A stretch of 49,768 nt of DNA from Ignavibacteria bacterium (GCA_030835085.1 JAUQWQ010000057.1:1-49768), one strand, 5' to 3'. Counted from the first letter of the stretch, positions 1 to 8,812 are shown. Notes: generated by a model from the sequence alone, not told the origin. Numbers and translations: made by a program.

Positions 1-1
1 A

Positions 2-373
2 TTTGAGGCAGAAGTATATGCGTATGAACCAAAAGTTGAAAACAACACCCGCTCGCTTGTTTTAAGAGCAGTTACCGATAATAAGAGCAAGAAACTAATG
101 CCCGGTACATTTGCCAATGTTACATTTTTGATAAGTGAAAATACAGATGCCATAATGATACCGACAGAAGCACTGATCCCAAAATTAAAAGGACAGAGTG
201 TTTATGTAATTAGGGATGGAAAAGCTAAGTTGACTGATGTTGAAATAGGCGAAAGGACAGAAGCTTTTGTTGAGATAATTTCTGATAAAATAAAATCAGG
301 CGATACTATAGTTACAACAAATATTCTCAGGATAAAAGATAATTCTCCTGTAAAAGTGGAGAAGGTAAATTAG
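2..373 (+). CDS. RND efflux periplasmic adaptor (HlyD/AcrA family), C-terminal part
   Basis: This is the 3' end of a membrane fusion protein, the periplasmic adaptor that links an RND pump to an outer-membrane channel. The reading frame is already open at base 2, so the start lies upstream of the window and 123 residues are visible. The visible part matches the family: a beta-barrel segment with the TRSLVLRA and LMPGTFANV motifs, then the membrane-proximal domain beginning IPTEAL. The stop is 3 nt before the ATG of the pump gene, so the two are clearly one operon. The partner outer-membrane protein is not in the window. Family assignment is firm; substrate is unknown. Confidence 0.88.
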   Translation, partial: FEAEVYAYEPKVENNTRSLVLRAVTDNKSKKLMPGTFANVTFLISENTDAIMIPTEALIPKLKGQSVYVIRDGKAKLTDVEIGERTEAFVEIISDKIKSGDTIVTTNILRIKDNSPVKVEKVN

Positions 374-376
374 CCT

Positions 377-3300
377 ATGAGCCTGAGTGCAACATCCATA
401 CGCAGACCCGTTTTATCGATAGTATTTTCTCTGATAATCATAATTTTCGGGATCGTTGCATTCACTTACCTGGAAGTACGCGAGTACCCCAGCGTTGACC
501 CTCCGATAGTAACAGTAACAACAAATTACCCCGGCGCAAATTCAGAAGTAATAGAAACGCAGATAACCGAGCCGCTTGAAGAATCATTAAACGGTATTGA
601 CGGCATAAAAAGTTTAACTTCACAAAGCCGTGAAGGCTCAAGCCAGATCACAATTGAATTCAGCTTAGAGCGTAATCTTGAAGATGCTTCTAACGATGTA
701 AGGGATCGTGTTTCAAGATCACTAAGGAATCTGCCGCAGGATGTTGACCCTCCGGTCGTTCAGAAATCAGATGCTGATGACTCACCGATCATTTTTATGT
801 ATGTGCAAAGCAATACCAAAGATATTCTGGATGTAAATGCTTTTGCAACAAATGTCATAAAAGAACGAATTCAGACAATACCGGGTGTAAGTTCTGTAAG
901 AATATTCGGGGAGCGCCGTTATGCAATGAGGATGTGGCTGGACCCTGAAAAGCTTGCGGCATATAAACTGACTCCGCTTGATGTAAGAACCGCACTTGAA
1001 AAAGAGAATGTTGAGCTTCCTTCAGGCAGAATAGAAGGCGATAAGACTGAACTGACTATAAGGACGCTTGGCAGGCTGAAGAATGCTGAAGAATTTAATG
1101 ACCTTATAGTGAAAGAAGTAAACGGTACGGTAATAAGATTTAAAGATATCGGCTATGCAATCCTGGGTCCTGAAAATGAAAGGCAATCCCTAAAGCGTGC
1201 GGGTTTGCTTGGCGTAGGTGTTGCAGTAACAATGCAGCCCGGCGGCAACGCTATTGAGATCTCCGATGAATTCATGAAACGTTACGAACAGCTTAAGAAA
1301 GATATCCCGCCTGATTATAATCTTGAAATAGGTTTTGATTTTTCCGAATTCATCAGAACTACTATAAGCGAAGTGGAAGAGACTATCTTTATCGCTTTCG
1401 GGCTGGTTATACTGATAATCTTTCTTTTCTTAAGGGACTGGCGCTCGACGCTTATTCCAATAGTTGCCATTCCAACGTCAATTATTTCAGCTTTCTTTAT
1501 AATGTATGTTATGGGGTACTCCATAAACGTGCTTACCCTGGTTGGAATGATACTGGCCATAGGCCTTGTTGTGGATGATGCTATTGTTGTGCTTGAAAAT
1601 ATTTATGCTAAAATTGAAGAAGGGATGAATCCCATTGAAGCAGCATATAAAGGTTCCAAAGAAATATACTTCGCTGTTATTTCCATTACTATTGCACTGG
1701 TTGCAGTTTTCCTGCCTATTATGTTCCTCGAAGGTACAACAGGAAAGTTGTTCAAAGAATTTGCAGTTGTTATTGCCGGTTCGGTATTGGTATCTGCTTT
1801 TGTTGCATTAACCTTGACCCCGATGATGAGCTCCAGGCTGCTGAAAGCTCACAGCAAGCATAACTGGTTCTATAATGCCACTGAGCCATTCTTTGTTAAG
1901 ATGATAGATCTATACAGAAGAATGCTTACAGGTTTTATGAAAGCGCGGTGGTTAGCCTTCGTGATAATTGCAATTGTGGGCCTGCTTATCTATCTTTCCG
2001 GCTCGGCTTTAAAAAGTGAGCTTGCCCCGCTTGAAGACCGCTCTAATATAAGAATTCAGGCTACTGCGCCTGAAGGTGCGACATTTGAGTATATGCAGAA
2101 GTATATGGATGACCTCTCTGAGGTTGTAATTACTTCAACTCCTGAGATACAGACACCAATTACAAACGTAGGCGGCGGGGGACAGGTAAACAACGGTTTT
2201 ATTAACATGTATCTTGTGCCGCCTGATAAGCGTGATCGTACACAGCAGCAGATATATGATAAGCTTTCGAAGGATATTAACAGTATTACAGGTATCAGGG
2301 CAATTCCTTCCCAGCCGCCTACAATAGGAAGCAGGTTTGGCGGTTCACCAGTACAGTTCGTGCTGCAGGCACCGGAATTTGAAAGGCTTGAAGAGTTCAT
2401 GCCGTTATTCCTTGAGGAAGCCAAAAAACAGCCTGAGCTTACTTTTGTTGACGCTAACCTGAAAATAAATAAACCAGAGATCAATCTAACTATCGACAGA
2501 CAGAAAGCATCTGATCTTGGTGTATCATTCAGTGATGTGGCATCAACTCTGCAGATTTCATTCGGAAGCCAGAGATTCGGTTATTTTATAAAAGAAGGTA
2601 AACAATACCAGGTTTTGGGGCAGGTTACAAGGGATAAACGCGACAATCCTTATGACCTGAAGTATCTTTATGTAAGAAATAAGAACAACGAGCTCATTCA
2701 GTTGGATAACCTTGTTTCATTGACAGAGCATGCGGCTCCGACAACAAGGTTCAGATATAACAGGTATTCATCGGCAACAATTTCCGCGGGACTCGCACCG
2801 GGATATACGCTAGGTGATGGTATTAACGCAATGCGCCGTGTAGCAAAAGATGTGCTGCCTCCGGAGTTTAACACAGCATTAACGGGGCAGGCAAAAGATT
2901 TTGAAGAAAGTTCTTCGGGATTGCTCTTCACGTTTGTATTTGCCCTGCTTATTATTTACCTTGTACTCGCCGCACAGTTCGAAAGCTTCATCGACCCGTT
3001 TATTATTCTGCTCACAGTTCCGCTTGCACTCTTTGGCGCACTGCTATCGCTATGGGTATTCGGTATGACACTGAATATATTCAGCCAGATAGGCATAATC
3101 ATGCTTATAGGGCTTGTTACAAAGAATGCTATTCTTATTGTTGAATTTGCCAACCAGAAAAAGGAAGAAGGTCTGAATATTGTTGAAGCAGTTGACCAGG
3201 CCGCTGTACAGAGATTCAGGCCTATCATGATGACAAGTATCGCCTCAGCGCTTGGTGCATTGCCAATTGCCCTTGGAATTGGTGCCGGCAGCCGTGTATC

Positions 3301-3469
3301 GCTTGGTATAGCAATTGTAGGTGGATTGATCTTTTCAACATTCTTAACACTGTTCATTGTACCTGCAATTTACACTTATCTTTCACGGCATAAAGCAATG
3401 AATCCGGAATTAAAGAAATTCAAAGAGACCGATGACGATAAAGACCTCGCCATCGAAAATCCCGTTTAA
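377..3469 (+). CDS. RND multidrug efflux pump inner-membrane transporter (AcrB/MexB-like, HAE1 type)
   Basis: This is a 1030-residue proton-driven RND transporter, a normal full length for the family. It opens with the typical MSLSATSIRRPV amino end and first membrane helix (about residues 9-30). It then has a large periplasmic porter domain, a block of helices, a second porter domain and a final helix block. The proton-relay residues are present: Asp400-Asp401 in the LVVDDAIVVLEN helix and Lys916 in the LVTKNAILIVEF helix. It follows the adaptor gene by 3 nt. The porter sequence fits hydrophobic or drug export (HAE1) rather than heavy-metal RND pumps, but the real substrate cannot be read from sequence. 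Confidence 0.95.
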   Translation: MSLSATSIRRPVLSIVFSLIIIIFGIVAFTYLEVREYPSVDPPIVTVTTNYPGANSEVIETQITEPLEESLNGIDGIKSLTSQSREGSSQITIEFSLERNLEDASNDVRDRVSRSLRNLPQDVDPPVVQKSDADDSPIIFMYVQSNTKDILDVNAFATNVIKERIQTIPGVSSVRIFGERRYAMRMWLDPEKLAAYKLTPLDVRTALEKENVELPSGRIEGDKTELTIRTLGRLKNAEEFNDLIVKEVNGTVIRFKDIGYAILGPENERQSLKRAGLLGVGVAVTMQPGGNAIEISDEFMKRYEQLKKDIPPDYNLEIGFDFSEFIRTTISEVEETIFIAFGLVILIIFLFLRDWRSTLIPIVAIPTSIISAFFIMYVMGYSINVLTLVGMILAIGLVVDDAIVVLENIYAKIEEGMNPIEAAYKGSKEIYFAVISITIALVAVFLPIMFLEGTTGKLFKEFAVVIAGSVLVSAFVALTLTPMMSSRLLKAHSKHNWFYNATEPFFVKMIDLYRRMLTGFMKARWLAFVIIAIVGLLIYLSGSALKSELAPLEDRSNIRIQATAPEGATFEYMQKYMDDLSEVVITSTPEIQTPITNVGGGGQVNNGFINMYLVPPDKRDRTQQQIYDKLSKDINSITGIRAIPSQPPTIGSRFGGSPVQFVLQAPEFERLEEFMPLFLEEAKKQPELTFVDANLKINKPEINLTIDRQKASDLGVSFSDVASTLQISFGSQRFGYFIKEGKQYQVLGQVTRDKRDNPYDLKYLYVRNKNNELIQLDNLVSLTEHAAPTTRFRYNRYSSATISAGLAPGYTLGDGINAMRRVAKDVLPPEFNTALTGQAKDFEESSSGLLFTFVFALLIIYLVLAAQFESFIDPFIILLTVPLALFGALLSLWVFGMTLNIFSQIGIIMLIGLVTKNAILIVEFANQKKEEGLNIVEAVDQAAVQRFRPIMMTSIASALGALPIALGIGAGSRVSLGIAIVGGLIFSTFLTLFIVPAIYTYLSRHKAMNPELKKFKETDDDKDLAIENPV

Positions 3470-3533
3470 AATATTTTTCTTATTAGTAATTATGTAAAGG
3501 AATATGAATCCTACAAACTGGCAACTGCCTTCT

Positions 3534-3568
3534 ATTGTTAACTGTTCATTGCCAATTGTTAATTGTTA
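3534..3568. repeat. Low-complexity ATTGTTAA-type repeat abutting the cydB stop codon
   Basis: A degenerate run built from words such as ATTGTTAACTG, TTCATTG and CCAATTGTTAATTG fills the space between the converging pump and cydB genes. It stops exactly at the cydB stop codon (TGA read on the minus strand, 3569-3571). A similar run occurs at 42161-42200. No encoded product is apparent. Confidence 0.6.
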
Positions 3569-4615
3569 TCAGTATCCTTCTGAATCCTCTGTTATAACAA
3601 CCTTGCCCCTGAAAGTATAGAACAAATAACCGAAGTATCCCAAAGCAAGTATCATTCCAATTACCCACCAGATCAGCCCAACTTGTAATCCGTAGCTCCC
3701 TGCGCTTGAATTTGTTATCGTAAGACTATAAGCCGGATTTATTGATGAATGCAGCAGGGTTGGGTAAAGCCCGAATGCAGTGCCTGACATCATTCCAAGA
3801 ATAAATACGGCTGAAGAAACAAATGATTTGCCGTCGGAATCTTTGCTTCTGAAGTAGAGCATACCCGCAAGTCCGGCTAAACCTGTGACTGGAAAAATGA
3901 ATCCCCATACGTGATTAAAATAATTGTGCCACAGCTCTGGCCTGATATATGTTGTTGCTGCAAACATCAGAATTGATAACAGAATTACGAGAGGATTCAC
4001 TTTCTTCGATACACTTCTTGCCCTCAACTGAAGCTCACCCGCGGTTTTCATTGAAATGAAATTCGCGCCGTGTACCATTAGTGTTGCAACCGCAACTACT
4101 GACATTAATACAGTAAACCAGTCCAGTATGCCGGAATAGGGGACAACAGTGAAAGTTGTCCACAGTGCTTCAAAGAAGTAGCCGTTTGCCTCAAGCGGAA
4201 CGCCGCGGATAATATTACCCAGTGCTGCTCCAAAGAACACTACAAGCATTATGCTTGATACTGAAAAAACTACATCCCAAAATGATTTCCACAGTTTGTT
4301 ATCAACATGTTTGCGCAGCTCGATTCCCAATGCCCTGCCAATTAACAACCAAAGTACAATTGTTAATGGCAGGTAAAAGCCGCTGAAGCTTGATGCATAG
4401 AGTTTTGGGAATGCGAAAAAGAGCGAACCGCCTGCGGCTATAAGCCATACTTCGTTGCCATCCCACACGGGACCTATTGAGTTAAGCAGTGTTCTGCGTT
4501 CATTATCATTTTTGGCTGAGCTTAGATAGAACATGCCCGTGCCGAGATCAAATCCGTCAAGTATCACGTACATGATTATCATAAATGCCAGCGCTATGAA
4601 CCAGAATGTTTCCAT
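3569..4615 (-). CDS. cydB: Cytochrome bd ubiquinol oxidase subunit II
   Basis: Subunit II of the bd-type quinol oxidase, the heme-poor membrane partner of CydA in reducing oxygen to water at low oxygen. The protein is 348 residues with about eight membrane helices. It carries the family signatures near the amino end: LDGFDLGTGMFYL (about residues 19-31), the GPVWDGNEVWLI motif (about 48-59) and a following FPKLYAS segment. It lies 204 nt downstream of cydA on the same strand, and the spacer is filled with palindromic repeats, so the two may be co-transcribed through a structured spacer. No CydX-type small subunit was recognised. Confidence 0.95.
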   Translation of the reverse strand: METFWFIALAFMIIMYVILDGFDLGTGMFYLSSAKNDNERRTLLNSIGPVWDGNEVWLIAAGGSLFFAFPKLYASSFSGFYLPLTIVLWLLIGRALGIELRKHVDNKLWKSFWDVVFSVSSIMLVVFFGAALGNIIRGVPLEANGYFFEALWTTFTVVPYSGILDWFTVLMSVVAVATLMVHGANFISMKTAGELQLRARSVSKKVNPLVILLSILMFAATTYIRPELWHNYFNHVWGFIFPVTGLAGLAGMLYFRSKDSDGKSFVSSAVFILGMMSGTAFGLYPTLLHSSINPAYSLTITNSSAGSYGLQVGLIWWVIGMILALGYFGYLFYTFRGKVVITEDSEGY

Positions 4616-4625
4616 TTAGCTTTAG

Positions 4626-4643
4626 TACCCGCGAAGGCGGGTA
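4626..4643. repeat. Short palindrome (TACCCGC-GCGGGTA) in the cydA-cydB spacer
   Basis: A perfect 7-bp stem with a 4-nt loop, of the sort commonly found as dispersed intergenic palindromes. A related unit with a CCCGC/GCGGG core lies at 17861-17884. Confidence 0.55.
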
Positions 4644-4766
4644 TCTCTGTTTATAATTATTGAATTAAATATTCAGAATCCTTGAATTAGTGATCTATTG
4701 AAACATCGTCTCAGCTTTCGCCCCAAAACGGCAAACATGGAATGGCAAAGTAATTTTAAAGCATAT

Positions 4767-4838
4767 CACTCCCTCCCCTTTGGGCTGAAAGCCTTGTTTC
4801 TAAGGGAGGGAAATCGCACCTATGGTGCGATGGGTGGG
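4767..4838. repeat. Composite palindromic element overlapping the 3' end of cydA
   Basis: Two nested palindromes sit side by side. CTCCCTCCC (4769-4777) pairs with GGGAGGG (4804-4810), and ATCGCACC (4813-4820) pairs with GGTGCGAT (4824-4831). The cydA stop codon (4820-4822) lies inside the second hairpin, so the last few codons of cydA are made of repeat sequence. A relative with a CTCCCCCT/AGGGGGAG core is at 20499-20517. Confidence 0.65.
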
Positions 4839-6175
4839 GTCTTTACTGCCGATTTCTTCACATGATCAGGTCCCTCGTTTATTTCCTTTAATACCAGAAT
4901 GATAAACAATAAACCAACCATCAAATATATTCCCGCAAAACCAAGTGTTGTAAAAAGTGCGTTACCTGAACTTACATTGCTTGAGAATCCATCATCTGTT
5001 TTAAGCAGACCGTAAATGAGCCAGGGCTGCCTTCCAAGCTCAGCGGTCATCCAGCCTGTTGTGTTTGCGATGTAGGGGAAGGGAAATGCAAGCATCAATA
5101 TCCATAAATACCACCTTGCGGTAAAAACTTTTTTACGCCATAACAGAAAAACACCAAGCATTGTAATCGCGATGAAAATTGTACCGAGTCCGACCATTAT
5201 ATGATAGCTGTAATACAATAGCGGAATATTATCCGGCCAAAGCTCACGCGGATATTCTTTCAGTCCCTTTACTTCTGCCTTCCACCTGTTGTAGGTTAAA
5301 AAGCTAAGCATGTTTGGGATGATTATCGGGTTATCAAGCTTCATGTTTTCAACATCAGGCTGACCAATGATCGTTAGTCCCGCTCCATGCTCGGTTTCAA
5401 ATAATCCTTCCATTGCGGCAAGTGTTACAGGCTGATACAGAGCGACATTCTTACCCTGACCGTCACCGCTTGGGAATGCCTGGAAGATTGAGACAATTAC
5501 ACCGGCAATCAGTCCCGTTTTTAAAAACTTTTTGCCGTACTCCGCATTCTTATCTGAAAGCACATAATATGCGCCCACAGCGCACATAACAAAAGCTGCG
5601 GTTACAACTGAACCGCTCATGGTATGCACATACTGCCAGAAGAGCCATGGGTTGGTGAAGAGCTCGCTGAAGCTTGCAAGCTGGAAGGTGCCGTCAGGTA
5701 ATTGCTGAAAGCCTACCGGATTCTGCATCCACGCATTGGTTGCGATGATGAAGAGACCCGAGACCCACGAACCGAGAAAGACAAGCACCGCCGATAGAAA
5801 ATGAAGCTTAGGTCCAAGTTTTTTTTCACCGAATAAAAAGAGTCCGAGGAAAGTTGATTCCAGGAAGAAAGCGTACAAGCCTTCCATTGCGAGTGTCTGA
5901 CCGATAACACCGCCTGCGAAAGCTGAAAATCTTGCCCAGTTGGTACCGAACTGGAATTCCATTGGAATACCGGTTACAACACCCATTGCGAAGTTCAGAG
6001 CGAAAATCTTCGCCCAGAATCTTGCTGATTTATTGAACGACTCATCACCGGTACGCAGCGCGTTAAATTTTAGTACAACAATTAGCAGGGCAAGCCCCAT
6101 TGTGAGCTGGGGGAAAAGATAATGGAACATTATCGTAAACGCAAACTGTAATCTGTGAATTAAGAATGCATCCAT
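4820..6175 (-). CDS. cydA: Cytochrome bd ubiquinol oxidase subunit I
   Basis: Subunit I of cytochrome bd oxidase, which binds the three hemes and the quinol. The 451-residue protein begins with the RLQFAFTIMFHYLFP helix containing the expected heme-ligand His18. It has the WQYVHTMSGS helix with the second ligand and the conserved ELGRQPWLIYG segment near the carboxyl end. The length fits the short Q-loop form. It is the first gene of cydA-cydB. A promoter-like TATTTTTG box lies only 6 nt before the ATG, suggesting a leaderless message. The last residues (about TPPIAP) are encoded by an intergenic palindrome and are unlikely to be ancestral CydA sequence. Confidence 0.95.
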   Translation of the reverse strand: MDAFLIHRLQFAFTIMFHYLFPQLTMGLALLIVVLKFNALRTGDESFNKSARFWAKIFALNFAMGVVTGIPMEFQFGTNWARFSAFAGGVIGQTLAMEGLYAFFLESTFLGLFLFGEKKLGPKLHFLSAVLVFLGSWVSGLFIIATNAWMQNPVGFQQLPDGTFQLASFSELFTNPWLFWQYVHTMSGSVVTAAFVMCAVGAYYVLSDKNAEYGKKFLKTGLIAGVIVSIFQAFPSGDGQGKNVALYQPVTLAAMEGLFETEHGAGLTIIGQPDVENMKLDNPIIIPNMLSFLTYNRWKAEVKGLKEYPRELWPDNIPLLYYSYHIMVGLGTIFIAITMLGVFLLWRKKVFTARWYLWILMLAFPFPYIANTTGWMTAELGRQPWLIYGLLKTDDGFSSNVSSGNALFTTLGFAGIYLMVGLLFIILVLKEINEGPDHVKKSAVKTPPIAP

Positions 6176-6181
6176 ATATTA

Positions 6182-6189
6182 CAAAAATA
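6182..6189 (-). promoter_or_regulatory. Candidate -7 promoter box (TATTTTTG) for cydA
   Basis: On the minus strand TATTTTTG matches the Bacteroidota -7 consensus TAnnTTTG and ends 6 nt before the cydA ATG. The same box with the same 6-nt gap precedes nuoA. No clear -33 TTTG is visible at the expected distance, so this is tentative. Confidence 0.4.
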
Positions 6190-6316
6190 GTCATAAAAAC
6201 CTCTAAATAAAGAGAGATATTTGTCATATAATTTAATTATGATTCATGACGTTTACCTTCAGTCCTGAAATCATTGTGTCTAAATCAGTGGGTTTTTAAT
6301 TCAAACATTTTTTTGC

Positions 6317-6324
6317 TATATTTG
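6317..6324 (+). promoter_or_regulatory. Candidate -7 promoter box (TATATTTG) for guaB
   Basis: TATATTTG matches the Bacteroidota TAnnTTTG -7 consensus and ends 2 nt before the guaB ATG. If it is used, transcription would begin at or very near the first codon. The -33 element is not obvious. Confidence 0.35.
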
Positions 6325-6326
6325 CT

Positions 6327-7796
6327 ATGGCACACACAAAAATAATAGAAAAAGCAATTACCTTTGATGATATTTTGCTCGTTCCCGCAAAATCAAAGGT
6401 CTTACCCCGGGACGTAAATATTTCCGCTAGATTAACCAAAAACATTACTTTAAACACCCCGATTCTTTCAGCTGCTATGGATACTGTTACCGAATCTGAG
6501 CTTGCCATTGCTATGGCGCGTGAAGGCGGTATTGGCATTCTGCATAAAAACATGTCTATTGAAAAACAGGCATCGGAAGTTGACAGGGTAAAAAGAAGTG
6601 AGAGCGGTATGATCTTGGACCCGATCACACTGAAGGTTAACCAGACAGTTGGCGACGCTAACAGATTAATGGAGCGGTATAAAATTTCAGGGTTCCCGAT
6701 AATAAATGATGATAATGAACTTATCGGGGTATTAACCAACCGCGATCTGCGGTTCGAACCAAACCAGAATACCAAGGTATCTGAGCTGATGACAAAGGAG
6801 AACCTTGTCACTGCACCTGTTGGCACAACACTTGAACAGGCAGAGCGTATTCTGCAGAAGTATAAAGTAGAAAAACTTCCGGTGGTTGATAAACACGGAA
6901 AGATAAAAGGACTCATAACTTTTAAGGATATCATCAAACGCAAAAAACATCCGTTTGCGGCTAAGGATTCGCATGGCAGGCTGATATGTGGCGCGGCTGT
7001 AGGTATTGCCGCTGATACTCTTGATAGAGTTGCAGCTCTTGTTAAGGCCAGCGTTGATGTTGTGGTTGTTGATACAGCGCACGGTCACTCACAGGGTGTA
7101 CTTAATATTGTTAAAGAAATCAAAAAGAATTTTGATATTGATGTTATTGCGGGAAATGTTGCAACTGCAGAAGGAACTCTTGATTTAATTAAAGCGGGAG
7201 TTGACGCTGTAAAAGTCGGTATCGGTGCCGGTTCAATCTGTACCACACGTGTTGTTGCAGGTGTTGGTATGCCGCAGATAACAGCTGTATTCAATGCGGT
7301 ATCAGCAGCGGCTAAGTATAAAATTCCAATTATTTCAGATGGCGGAATAAAACAAACCGGTGATATTCCCAAGGCTATTGCAGCGGGAGCTGATTGTATC
7401 ATGGTCGGCGGACTTCTTGCAGGAACCGAGGAATCACCCGGCGAGAAAGTTCTGTACGAAGGACGTGTATTTAAAATGTACCGCGGAATGGGCTCGCTTG
7501 AAGCAATGAAGGCCGGAAGCGGCGATAGATATTTTCAGGATCCGGAATCTGAGTTAAGCAAATTAGTACCTGAAGGAATTGAAGGCCGGGTTCCATATAA
7601 AGGACCTCTTAGCGATGTTATCTACCAGATGGTAGGCGGCTTAAGGGCTGCGATGGGTTACTGCGGATGCGGTACAATTGCTGAATTGCAGAAGAACGCG
7701 AAGTTCATAGAAATAACCAATGCGGGATTAAAGGAATCACACCCCCATGATGTTATAGTAACCAAGGAAGCGCCGAATTACCAGGTAAGAAGATAA
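6327..7796 (+). CDS. guaB: Inosine-5'-monophosphate dehydrogenase
   Basis: IMP dehydrogenase oxidises IMP to XMP with NAD+, the committed step to guanine nucleotides. The protein is 489 residues, standard for bacteria. It starts with the [12 protein letters not shown] segment and carries a pair of CBS domains at about residues 95-210 that sense purine nucleotides. The catalytic loop GSICTTR contains the nucleophile Cys305. The phosphate-binding SDGGIK motif and the flap MYRGMGS follow. The only credible start is the ATG at 6327, with no ribosome binding site in front of it. It is transcribed alone and ends at a strong terminator. Confidence 0.97.
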   Translation: MAHTKIIEKAITFDDILLVPAKSKVLPRDVNISARLTKNITLNTPILSAAMDTVTESELAIAMAREGGIGILHKNMSIEKQASEVDRVKRSESGMILDPITLKVNQTVGDANRLMERYKISGFPIINDDNELIGVLTNRDLRFEPNQNTKVSELMTKENLVTAPVGTTLEQAERILQKYKVEKLPVVDKHGKIKGLITFKDIIKRKKHPFAAKDSHGRLICGAAVGIAADTLDRVAALVKASVDVVVVDTAHGHSQGVLNIVKEIKKNFDIDVIAGNVATAEGTLDLIKAGVDAVKVGIGAGSICTTRVVAGVGMPQITAVFNAVSAAAKYKIPIISDGGIKQTGDIPKAIAAGADCIMVGGLLAGTEESPGEKVLYEGRVFKMYRGMGSLEAMKAGSGDRYFQDPESELSKLVPEGIEGRVPYKGPLSDVIYQMVGGLRAAMGYCGCGTIAELQKNAKFIEITNAGLKESHPHDVIVTKEAPNYQVRR

Positions 7797-7804
7797 AGGC
7801 AATT

Positions 7805-7833
7805 TATTGTAGCCGTCATGGCTTGCCTGACGG
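7805..7833. repeat. 29-bp direct repeat, copy 1, with internal hairpin
   Basis: The sequence from TATTGTAGCC to CCTGACGG is identical to 8045-8073, exactly 240 bp away. It contains a CCGTCA...TGACGG stem with GGC/GCC pairing inside, so it can fold as a hairpin. It is non-coding and lies just after guaB. Confidence 0.75.
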
Positions 7834-7843
7834 TTTTAATCAA

Positions 7844-7877
7844 GCCCAAATGTCAAAAGCATTTGGGCGTTTTTTTA
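7844..7877 (+). terminator. Rho-independent terminator of guaB
   Basis: A perfect 9-bp stem (GCCCAAATG, loop TCAAAAG, CATTTGGGC) is followed by G and a run of seven T. It lies about 50 nt past the guaB stop. Confidence 0.88.
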
Positions 7878-7919
7878 TCCCCGTCCCGCATCAATTGCGG
7901 GATAAACTCCAGCGGGGAT
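7877..7919. repeat. Nested palindromic intergenic repeat
   Basis: The outer arms ATCCCCG (7877-7883) and CGGGGAT (7913-7919) enclose a perfect inner hairpin, TCCCGCA / TGCGGGA, with a 5-nt loop. This is the form of a dispersed REP-like element. It shares its first bases with the end of the guaB terminator T-run. Confidence 0.65.
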
Positions 7920-8256
7920 CTCTATTTCCGATTTTAAGAATTATAGCAGTTTTAGAATAAATTGTTAAGATAATCATTTTGTTTTGTTTGGTTGCTTATC
8001 AAATGAGATACAGGTTAGGAAAGATGAACATCCGGGAAATAAGATATTGTAGCCGTCATGGCTTGCCTGACGGCAAATTGATTAATTTAGGAGCAAAGAC
8101 CAAATTTTAAGAGCTATTTGTTTGCATTGTTGTTTTAATTCTTCTTTTGTTTCAGACTATCGCCATTCAAGGGCTGCTATCAGGGAATTCTATTAGTGAT
8201 GACCGGCTCCAAAGGAGTATACTAAGCCATGCCATCTACTAATAAATAAACTATAA
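7920..8256. other. Non-coding stretch between guaB and the COX24-domain gene
   Basis: No credible reading frame is seen here on either strand. The only recognisable structure is the second copy of the 29-bp direct repeat at 8045-8073. The remainder is AT-rich with no obvious promoter box, tRNA or riboswitch fold. Confidence 0.5.
8045..8073. repeat. 29-bp direct repeat, copy 2
   Basis: Identical to 7805-7833 and in the same orientation, spaced 240 bp from it. It has the same internal CCGTCA/TGACGG hairpin. Confidence 0.75.
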
Positions 8257-8288
8257 ACAAAAAGGGCAGAGAAAAAACTCTCCGCCCT
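8257..8288 (-). terminator. Rho-independent terminator of the COX24-domain gene
   Basis: Read on the minus strand, AGGGCGGAGAG and CTCTGCCCT form a stem with a two-base bulge around a T-rich loop, followed by TTTTTG. It lies about 35 nt downstream of the small COX24-domain gene. Confidence 0.7.
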
Positions 8289-8322
8289 AATATTAACTGA
8301 AATTTTAGTAACTATAAAAAAA

Positions 8323-8418
8323 CTACCTTACCTTCTTTTTATGTCTGTTCTTTCTCAGTCTTTTTTTCCTCTTGTGAGTAGCCATTTTATGGCGTTTTCT
8401 CTTTTTACCGCTTGGCAT
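8323..8418 (-). CDS. Very small basic AURKAIP1/COX24-domain protein (ribosomal bS22-like)
   Basis: A 31-residue, extremely basic protein starting MPSGKKRKRHKMATHKRKK and ending KKVR. The pattern matches the small AURKAIP1/COX24-domain proteins widespread in Bacteroidota and related to mycobacterial ribosomal protein bS22 and mitochondrial mS38. It probably binds the small ribosomal subunit RNA. It has a good ribosome binding site (AAGGAG, 8 nt before the ATG) and its own terminator. It sits downstream of an HU gene on the same strand. It is so short that gene callers often miss it. Family recognition is by eye; the exact ribosomal position is inferred. Confidence 0.78.
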   Translation of the reverse strand: MPSGKKRKRHKMATHKRKKRLRKNRHKKKVR

Positions 8419-8480
8419 TTATTGCTCCTTGCTTTATGATTATTATTAAATTTTTACTTTATATTTTTAGACTTCTTGTT

Positions 8481-8518
8481 ATCTTTTTTGCCTTCTTACT
8501 TCTGCCTTTTTACTTTTC
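8481..8518. repeat. Low-complexity polypurine/polypyrimidine run at the HU gene 3' end
   Basis: In the sense of the HU gene this is an A/G-rich run made of AAAAGT, AAAAAGGC and AGAAGT words that starts in the last codons and continues past the stop. Near-copies occur at 20604-20640 and 28971-29013, each just after a stop codon and in the same sense. Confidence 0.55.
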
Positions 8519-8812
8519 ATTATACTTTTCAAGCAGCGAATCATTAACCGTCTTTTTAAATTCTTTAGAAACCTTGAACATCGGGACAAATCTTCTGCCA
8601 AGCTCAACTTTCGCGCCGGTTTTGGGATTACGCGCAATACGCGGCTTGCGCTCTTTAACTTTGAATGTACCAAAGCCCCTTATTTCAATGCTTTCCTGTT
8701 CCTTCAGTGCGTCAATAACGCATAAAATGAAACCTTCAACAACCGTTTCTGTTTCAACTTTGCTTAATCCTGTTGCGTTCGCAATTTTATTCGCTATATC
8801 TGCTCTTGTCAT
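8510..8812 (-). CDS. HU-family nucleoid DNA-binding protein
   Basis: A 100-residue HU/IHF-family histone-like protein that binds and bends DNA as a dimer. It has the N-terminal helical part (MTRADIANKIANATGLS), the GFILCVIDALKE helix and the conserved GFGTFKVKERKPR turn. The beta-arm with the ARNPKTG motif at about residues 60-66 is the proline-bearing intercalating tip. The length is normal, with a short KYNEK tail where the coding sequence runs into a low-complexity repeat. It is on the same strand as sppA upstream and the COX24-domain gene downstream. It cannot be assigned firmly to HU rather than IHF. Confidence 0.93.
   Translation of the reverse strand: MTRADIANKIANATGLSKVETETVVEGFILCVIDALKEQESIEIRGFGTFKVKERKPRIARNPKTGAKVELGRRFVPMFKVSKEFKKTVNDSLLEKYNEK

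Noticed and set aside
6732-7402. Antisense frames inside guaB
   Set aside because: Codon-pattern shadows of a strongly conserved gene; no independent evidence.
7805-8073. Pair of 29-bp repeats considered as a CRISPR array
   Set aside because: Only two copies 240 bp apart with a terminator between them; no array structure and no cas genes.
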